Shown: one piece after another, positions 48,701 to 57,700 of the stretch
Position numbering within the stretch: position 1 is the stretch's first letter
How the letters are laid out: the number at the start of each line of letters is the position of its first letter
Assembly (NCBI GenBank): GCA_905221605.1
Contig: CAJNDS010002399.1
Coordinates: forward strand, 186,001 to 250,000
Reading direction: 5' to 3'
DNA length: 64,000 bases
From: Symbiodinium natans
Lineage: Eukaryota; Sar; Dinophyceae; Suessiales; Symbiodiniaceae
Translations under genes and position numbers: made by a program
Notes under the pieces: model-generated
Told to the model about the DNA's origin: nothing
Seen by the model: the letters and a program-made list of their open reading frames with translations, nothing else
Databases searched by the model: none

Positions 48701-51700
48701 CTCCTTGCTGGCTGTGGGCGTCCTGATCTTCTACATCATCATCAGCAGCTGGGGTCCATACATCAGCTCGGTAGGTTATTTGGGTTTAGGGTTTAGGGTT
48801 TAGGGTTTGGGGTTTGGGGTTTAGGGCTTATATGTTCCCTTGATTGGTGTTAAGAGGATCATGCTTAAGAAGATTTCTCAGAGGGTTTTAGAGGGCCATC
48901 CTTGTTAGAGGCCCTAAGAGTTGGGTGTTTTCCCTCTTCTGCCAGGGTTTTTGAACACCCTCTGCTGCTAGTGATTTGAAAAAGGCGGCTTCTGCGAGTG
49001 GTTTGTAGCAACCCTTGATGTGGAGTGTTGTTGAGGTGTGAGGGGTCCTGTTATACTTTCTTGTTTGGGGTAACCCTAAACCCTAAACTCGAACTCCTAA
49101 ACCCTAGGCCCTGTCCTATACGACTCAGGGCTTGAGATAAAGAAGCCCTGTTTGAGCTTCTTGTGACAAACCTGGAGCAAGGCGTGTTCACGATCCTGAA
49201 CGTGGTCACGGGCACCTTGTTCAACCTACAAGTGGCAGAGGTGTTTTAATGCTGGCTTGAGGGGGTTTAGGGTTTAGGGTCAACCCTAAAACCTAAACCC
49301 TAAACCACCTGGTGGTTTTAGAGTGTTTGGTGGTTACTTGGAGGTTCATGTGAGCTCCCCATAGCCGTGGAGATTTCTGATCCCTATAGGTATCCCTGTA
49401 GATTCCTCGTAGCTGAGCCTGCGTCTTTTGGCGATACGTACGAAGTAATTATATATATATATATATATATAGCTTGAGCCTTAAACGCTGAACCCCAGCC
49501 CTAACCCCTAAACCCTAAGCCCTAACCCCCAAACCCTAAGCCCTAAGCCCTAAGCCCTAAACCCTAAACCCTAAACCCTAAACCCTAAACCCTAAACCCT
49601 TTGTTCGACCTGCGGGCCCATGACGGCTGCGGCCAAAGGCGTCTTCGTGAATACGGCCATCGAGCGCGCCAGCGCGGACAAGGACATCGCGTCCCTGAAG
49701 GCCCCGGGAGGGCTCCCACCTCGAAACACCGGGGGGTGGCACTTGGGGGGTTCAGGGTTTAGGGTTGGGTTTAGGGTTGAAGGTTGAGGGTTTAGGGTTT
49801 GGGGTTTAGGGTTGAGGGTTTAGCGTTTAGGGTTTAGGGTTTAGGGTTCAGGGTTTAGGGTTCAGGGTTTAGGGTTTAGGGTTTAGGTTGCAGCCTAACC
49901 CCTAAGCCCTGCTTCCGAAACCCTGAGCCAGGCCTTGCAGAGGCGGACGGAGCAGATGAAGGAACTCCAGCAAGCTTTCGAGGCCGGATCGGGTTTAGGG
50001 TTTAGGGTTTAGGGTTTAGGGTTTAGGGTTTAGGGTTTAGGGTTTAGGGTTTAGGGTTTAGGGTTCAGGGTTCAGGGTTTAGGGTTTAGTGCGTTCTGAT
50101 GTAAGGGCCCTTAATTTGTATATATATATATATGTATATATACACCCTATAAATTTGCTTTGGGTATAAACGGGGTCAATAAGGGGTCCCATATTCAGGG
50201 CCCATCAAACTACCCTTAGAGGGTGGGTTGCGGGGTGGGTGGGTCTCAAAATCCCCTGACCCGAAGCCGTGACCCCTGCCCAGACCCTAACCTTGGACCC
50301 TAAACCCTGGATCTCTAAACCCTAACAATAGGGGATTTGGTGGTCAGGGCTGAGGCTTGTTTATCCTCGGCTGGCAAGGCATGCTTGTTTTTTTTTTGGC
50401 TTGGGAAGATCATACATAGTTTAGAGTTCAGGGGGAAAACGCGTCAGAGAGTTTTTAAGAGGAAGGTATTTGGAGATGTATTATCACTCCCCGTGTTGGA
50501 CCTGTAGGAATTTTGCAGAGGTTTTCAGGGCCAGCCGATTAGGGTTCAGGGAATTCGGGATGGGGCCCTGTTGAGGTTCAGGGCCTAGGGCTGAACCCTG
50601 AACCCTGAACCCTCAACCCTAAATCCTTTAGGGGCCTGGTGCTTCTGAGCCCTAGACCTTGAGAAGCCTGCCTCGCAAGGAGATCGACGAGGGCCAGACA
50701 AATGAGGCAGGGATTACACCCCCAAAACCCTGAGCCCTACACCCAAACTAAAAATGAAGGTGTAGGGTTGAGGCCTTCAACCCCAAGCCCTAAACCCTAA
50801 GCCCTAGCCCTAAGCCCTAAACCAACCAAAGAAGCCTTCCATGTTCTATATAGCTCCAATATGACCCATAAGTACCTCACAACAATTCCGCGGCGTGAAA
50901 TCCTGGAGGGTTCAGGGTTCAAAGGGTTGACCCGTTAGCAGACGTGTTTAAGGTGTAGGGTTTAGGGTTGTGAAAATTAAAAGCCCCCCCCCCCCCACAA
51001 GAAAATGTAAGAACCAGGAGTAGCTACCATGAGCCTGCGCTAAACCCTAAACTCTAACCCTAAACCCTAACCCTAAACCCGAAACCCTAAACCCTAAACC
51101 ACCCCATTTTTTTTGAAGCACCGTTGTAGATCTCGACAGGCCTGCCTGCAAGATGTTGTTGGCAAGCTTTGAGCCTCGAACTACAGGGGAATGACTCCTG
51201 CCCTAAACCCTATCCCTAAACCCTAAACCCCAAACCCCAACCCCTAAACCCCTAAACCCCTAAACCCCTAAACCCCTAAACCCCTAAACCCCTAAACCCT
51301 AAACCCTAAACCCTAAACCCTAAACCCTAAAACCCTAAACCCTAAACCCTAAACCCTAAACCCTAAACCCTAAACCCCAGGTCCGCATGCAGGACATCGA
51401 GAAGGCCGCCTCCCTGGACCGCCTCGGCGCCTGCATGGAGGCCGCGAGCTCCTTTAGGGTTTAGGGTTTAGGGCTAGGGTTTAGGGTTTAGGGTTTAGGG
51501 TTTAGGGTTTAGGGTTTAGGGTTTAGGGTTTAGGGTTTAGGGTTTAGGGTTCAGGGTTTAGGGTTTAGGGTTTAGGGTTTAGGGTTTAGGGTTTAGGGTT
51601 TGGGGGGTTCAGGGTTTAGGGTTTAGGGTTCAGGGTTTAGGATCAGGATGTAGGAAGTTGTTGTGGAATTTGCAGTAGCTTTCTTGAGTTTCCATCTGTT

Positions 51701-54700
51701 GAGTTTACATGAACGAGTTTCAGGGGTTGAAGATATTTTTCTGTCATGGTTTGGTGCTGCTTTCTTGAATGTAGTTCTAGTTTTGTAGAAGCCCTAAGCC
51801 CTCAACCCTGCACCCTAAACCCTAAACCCTAAATCCTAACAGTCGGCGCCCCATTGTTGTTGGGCTGCTCTTCGGGGCCCTCAAGATCGTGCGGGCCTAC
51901 TGCCACATCCCCCCCCCCCCCCCCCCCCCCCCCCCCCAGTGCGAAGACGGCAAACCCGAAGCCCAAAACCCTGAACCATCAAGTCTAAACCCTCAACCCT
52001 CAACCCTCAACCCTCAACCCTAAACCCTAAACCCTAAATCCTAACGCCAAACCCGAAACCCCTAAACCCCTAAACCCCCTAACCCCCCTAAAGCCCCTAA
52101 AGCCCCTAAACCCCTAAAACACCTAAAACACCTAAAACACCTAAACCTTATCCCCGTGCGCGAAATGAGGAGGGTGCCCGAAATTAGGGGTACTTTCTTG
52201 GGGGTCCTTATTGTAAGGGAATCCTACTATTTGGGGGTCTATATTGGGGCCCTATTGTCGCGCTGCCGGCTTCGTGTTTCGTCTGGGGTCGCACAACTGC
52301 CGAGGACCTCCCAAAACGAGTATAGACCCGAAAATCCCTCAACCCCAAACCTAAACCCTAAAACTCTAAACCCTAAACCCTAAACCCTAAAACTCTAAAC
52401 TCTTGGGTTCCGGAGTTAGGCCGCGAACCCCCAAACCCTAACCTCTAAACCCCCTTAACCCTAAACCCTAAACCGAAGCCAAGCATGCGCCCAGAGGCCT
52501 TAGACATCTCGGCAGAGGACGTGAAAACACTCTTCACACTCATCGACACTGACTCTCGGACGCGGCGTGGAGCAATCTTCTTCCTTTTTTTTGGCGTGAA
52601 GGGAGGGGTTAGGGTTAAGGGTTAAGGGTTTAGGGTTTGGGGTTTAGGGTTTCGGGTTTCGGGTTTAGGGTTTAGAGATTAGGGTTTAGGGTTTAGGGTT
52701 TAGGGTTTAGGGTTTAGTCAGGTACCATACAACCCTCTAAACGAATCAAGTTCAATCCTACACCCCTAAACCCTCAGCCCTGAACCCTAAACGCCTGAAA
52801 CCCCTCAAGCATTTACACACCCCGTAAACCCCCTTAAGCCCCACTAAACACCCCTTAGAACCCCTTGAAACCTCTAAAACCCCTTCAGTCCCTTAAACCC
52901 CTTAAGCCCCCAAAACCCCAAAACCCCAAAGGCCGAACCCTAAATCCGAAACCCTAAACCCGAACCCCAAACCCTAAAACCTGAACCCCTAGAAAGCCAC
53001 TGAGGACAACAGCGGCGCTGTGGACTTGGAGGAGAGCATGCCGCGTAGGGGGCTTTCCAGGGTTTTGAGGGTTTGCGGTCGTGCGTGCATGCGTTTAGGG
53101 GACCCCCCCCCCTGCGCGCAACGAAACAGCACTGTACTTTCTTTGAGCCGGCGCTTGTCGTTTTAGTAGAGTATACTGAGGGGCCCCCTGCCTGCTGAAC
53201 CCTAAACCCTAAACCCTAAACCCTAAACCCTAAACCCTAAACCCTAAACCCTAAACCCTAAACCCTAAACCCTAAACCCTAAACCCTAAACCCTAAACCC
53301 TAAACCCTAAACCCTAAACCCCAAACCCCAAACCCTAAACCCTAAACCCTAGACCCCGGGCAGGAGTTCGTGTCCGGGTGCATGCAGCTCCACGGGCCGG
53401 CGCCGGGGCTGCTCTAAGGGGGGGCTCAGGAGGGGGGATTTAGGGGGTTTAAGGGGGTTTAGGGTTTAGGGTTTAGGGTTTGGGGTTTAGGGTTTAGGGT
53501 TTAGGGTTTAGGGTTTAGGGTTTAGTAGGGTTTGGTGTTTGGGGTTTAGGGTTTAGGGTTTTTAGGCTTAGGGGGTTTCAGGGTCCAGGGGTTTTGGTGT
53601 AGGGTTGGTTTGGGGTTTAGGGTTTAGGGTTTGTCGGGTTTAAGGGTTTCGGGTTTTAGGGGTTGGGGATCGGGGCTTGCTTTGGGGGGGATGGAAGGGG
53701 GGGTGGGGATTTCAGGGTTTATTGGGGTTTAAGGGGGGCCTGAGAGTTTTTAGGTTTTAGAGGGGTTTAGCGTTTAGGGCTTTAGGCGGTTTAGGGTTTA
53801 ATGAAGGGTTTAGGGTTTTAGGCTTTCGGGGCTTAAGGGGTTTCAGGGTTTAGGGGTGTGAGGGTTTAGGCTTAAGGGATTGGGGCTTGCGTTAAGGGTT
53901 TTTGGGGTGCCGGGCCCTGGGCAATTTCTTTTTGGTCCACGTGGCCAGAAATTGAAGCCGAGGCCCCTCTGATTCTAAACTAGGACCCAGGCTAGGCCCT
54001 AGTTCCCTGTATGTAAACCCTAAACCCTAAACCCTAAACCTGTCAGCCCCTTTAAGCCAGAAAAAAAGGCACCCGTGCTATTCCTAGGTTAGGGCCGATC
54101 CAGAGGACACCGCCAGCGTTGCATCATTCTTAGAGTAGCTACAGGGGGTCCTTAGTTGGGAGTAGGTAACCTTTAGCCTTTTTGGGTTATATAGAATCCT
54201 TAGGGTTTAGGGTTTAGGGTTTAGGGTTTAGGGTTTAGGGTTTAGGGTTTAGGGGTTCTTAGTTGAGGCCTTATATACCCCGGTTATACCCTACGCAGAC
54301 CCAGGGTACCTCTGTTTGGAGCTTCATGGAGCCTTCGGGTTCAACTTTTTGAGGCTTCAAGCTATTACGGAGTTGGGGTTTCGGGTAGAAGCGTCTAGAC
54401 GTTCTGGGTTTTGGGGCTTTTGGGGATGTAAAGGTTCTTTGGGGGTTCAGAGATTGAGGCGTTTTCAGGGTCTAAGCGTTTTGGAGTTGAAAGGTTTTGG
54501 GGCTTCAGGCTTTTTGGGGCACAGGGCCTTGGTCGCTCAGGCAAAGAGTTTGCAGATTGCCAAGATGAGCGGCAAGGCTGCAGGAAGACGTGAGGCTTAG
54601 GGGCCCGCAAGCCGGCCCCACAAACCCTCAACCGTCTAAACCCATAACCAATACATTGTTATCTTTTTTTTTTGTGTGTGTGTGTGTGTGCACGCGGAGG

Positions 54701-57700
54701 TTCGTTCAGGTCCAGGTCGGGTGTAGGTGCTGAGTAGAAACACCCGAGGCCCAGCCCTTCAATGGCCGAAGCCCCGAACCAGAAAAATAAAACCAACCCC
54801 GAAACCCTAAATCCCTAAAACCCTAGACTGAAGCGAAGCTGACCGCTGCCCTCGTGACCTTTGCGCGACCTATTTTGGCCAGGGCGGGGGGGTTGTCTTT
54901 CGGTAAAATAATCTTCGGCGGCCCTCGATGGCTGAGACTCTGAACACGAAAGCGCAGTTTTATTGCGGGCCCCCGCTTCACCTTTTTAGAGATGCTGGAG
55001 GCCCGGGAAACCCCTAAAGCCGCTGAAAGCTCAACGGGGCCCAAAAGGCTGCAATGAGGCTGTGGCCAAGCTTTGCAGCGGCGACGAGTTCCGGGTTGCT
55101 GACGGTGCTTTGGTCGCGCTGCAGACTTTGGGAAAAGTTGCTTCCACTGCCATCCGCCCCTGGTGACGCAAGGACACCACGGCTCTGACTTGCAGGTTGT
55201 CACTGATGTTGGGGGCAGCATGGCTGCAACGCCGTTGCTTGTTGCGCGTAACAGCCCAGGGTTAAAGGCACTTTAAGATGCCAAACCTGGGAACCATTCG
55301 TTTCCGAAGTCTACACCTCATCCTACAGGTTGCAGCTAGGGGCCACATGCGCTGGCGTATTTCGGCTAACCAGCGACTGACACCCGGGCCTGACTGAGAG
55401 GCGAGGTCACTGCATGCCGGCAGCGCTTGAGCCACATTCCATTCAGGGCTTTTCGTGCTTGGGGAGAGGAGAGGGAGAGGGCGAGAGAGGGAGAGAGGAG
55501 AGAGGGAGAGAGGGAGCGAGGGAGCGAGGGAGAGAGGGAGAGAGGGAGAGAGGGAGAGGAGAGAGGGGGAGAGAGAGAGAGAGAGGGGAGAGGGAGAGAG
55601 AGAGAGGGAGAGAGGGAGAGAGGGAAAGAGGGAAAGAGGGAGAGAGGGAGAGAGAGAGGGAGAGAGGGAGAGAGGGAGGAGGGAGAGGGAGAAAGGTGGG
55701 AGAGGTGGGAAAGGTGGGAGGGTGGGAGAGGTGGGAGAGGTGGGAGAGGTGGGAGAGGTGGGAGAGGTGGGAGAAGAGGTGAGAGAGGTGAGAGAGGTGA
55801 GAGGTGAGAGAGGTGAGAGAGGTGAGAGAGGTGAGAGAGGTGAGAGAGGTGAGAGAAGTGAGAGAGGTGAGAGAGGTGAGAGAGGCTTTGATCGGTTGGG
55901 TAGGAGGTTGCCGTGGCTGTGGGTGGTCAGGGGCCAAACAAGGAGGCACAGAGGGTCAACAAAAGCGGGGGTAGGGAGGGGGGGGGCCCAAGAGGGGGCG
56001 GGGCAGGCCAGGGCGGGTTAGGGAGAGGAAAGCGGGGCAAAAGCGAGGCCGGGGGCCGGGGGCCAGGGGGGCCCAAAAGTCAGGGGTCAAAAAAGCGGTT
56101 TGGGGTGGTGTTTTTTGAGCTCCCAGGGCTGACCTGCCTTGCGGCCCGGGCCATGGCGGGTCAGGGGCGGGCCAGGGAGCCAGAAGGGGGGCCACGAAGA
56201 ACTTTTTGGGTATTCTCATCAAGAGGAGGCGTCGCAAGTTGAGTCCCCGCATCCTGTGATGGACACACTAACCCTCCCTTGACCTCAAAGCACGCGCAGG
56301 AGATGCGCGTTGGGACTTGATGTTCGTTTGATAGTATATGTAGTTACGGACAGTCAGGGCCTGGGCACTTTTTTGCACATTCGCAGTTTGGCGTTCTTGT
56401 AGGAATGCGTACATGGTGCTGATTCGCAAGTCGTTTTAGTTGAAGACCTTGAAACTAGAGCTTGACAGCACCCAGAGAGGGGTTTAGACCGTTCAGCGTT
56501 TAGGGTTGAATGTGGTCTTGGTGTTTTGGAATCCGGATTATTTTCAAGGACGATGCGTGCCGTCAGGAGTTTGCCTAACTGACTTTTTCAACTTCCTCAT
56601 TAACCCTACCAGGGATGGGGGCCATACGTTTGACGCGCGTGTCGGGCTTACAGGTTCGGGGCAGAGGGAGAGAGGGGGAAAGAGGAAGAGGGTGTCGGGG
56701 CACATATTATATGTCTTTTGTTCACGCCCCTCATTTCGTTCACAGCTTTAAAAATATAATCGTGCGATCGTTCCTTGCGCTCACTCCTTATATTATCACA
56801 GTCCTTAACAGGCGATTCCAAGAGTTAGGGTTTCAAGAGCGGATTCATGGTGCGTTTATTCAGGCGGGTACGCGCTCGCAGTATTGTTACGCGCCTTGTT
56901 CTCGAGCTCACGGTTCGCGATTAATATTCTACTGAACTCATGCAAGATCTTGACCATAAGTTTCGTCACGAACAGTTGTTCCGTGTGACCTTCAACCAGT
57001 TCTGGCAGCGATTTGACCTCAAGCGTATTTGTCCAACCTCACCTCTTGAGCTCCATTGTGACCCGCGGCTGCTGTCGCGCCTGCAGACCTCCACCGATTG
57101 CCCCGGTGGAAGGGCATACATCTTGGGATGCACCCTGGGCCTTGAGCCCAGATCTCCTTTGGCCACGTACGTGGTGGATAGTGTGAATGATCCTCTGAAA
57201 ACATCCTTGCGCAGGGGCCATGCGGCGACGTGCCGCAGTTCGAACAAGGCAACCTGCCAAGGCAGTGCTTCTGAAATCCCTGAGCGACGCCGGAGAAGCA
57301 GGGCTTTCAGACCCTGAGACTTGCCAGCCAAACTCCGTGCTGCGTCTGCCGAGGTCTCCTAATGTGGCGCAAACTGTGAACTTCCCCAAAAGTCTCGACG
57401 ATGTATAATATATCACCAAGCCAGTGGTGAAACCCAGTATTTATACGGGCCTCTTTAATTAGGATAATGGAGAATCGAGATTTTATAGGGATTGTGCATG
57501 AGGGCCGTTTTAAGTATAATAATTTCATGCTGGGTATATCGGGATATATTTCTGGTAATTACTTGTTTCAGGCTTTACATTCGCGAGGTGGCAGATTGGG
57601 AGCTCTCTATGCATCAAGGCAAACTGAAGTACATGACAGAGCAAAGCGTTACGTGTGCACAGATGGCATGTCCTTGCTGGCAACATGAAATTGAAAAGTC

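Noticed and set aside
55414-56021. E/R/G-rich and S/L/T-rich ORFs up to 188 codons
   Set aside because: Caused by a purine-only microsatellite; several frames on both strands are open at once.
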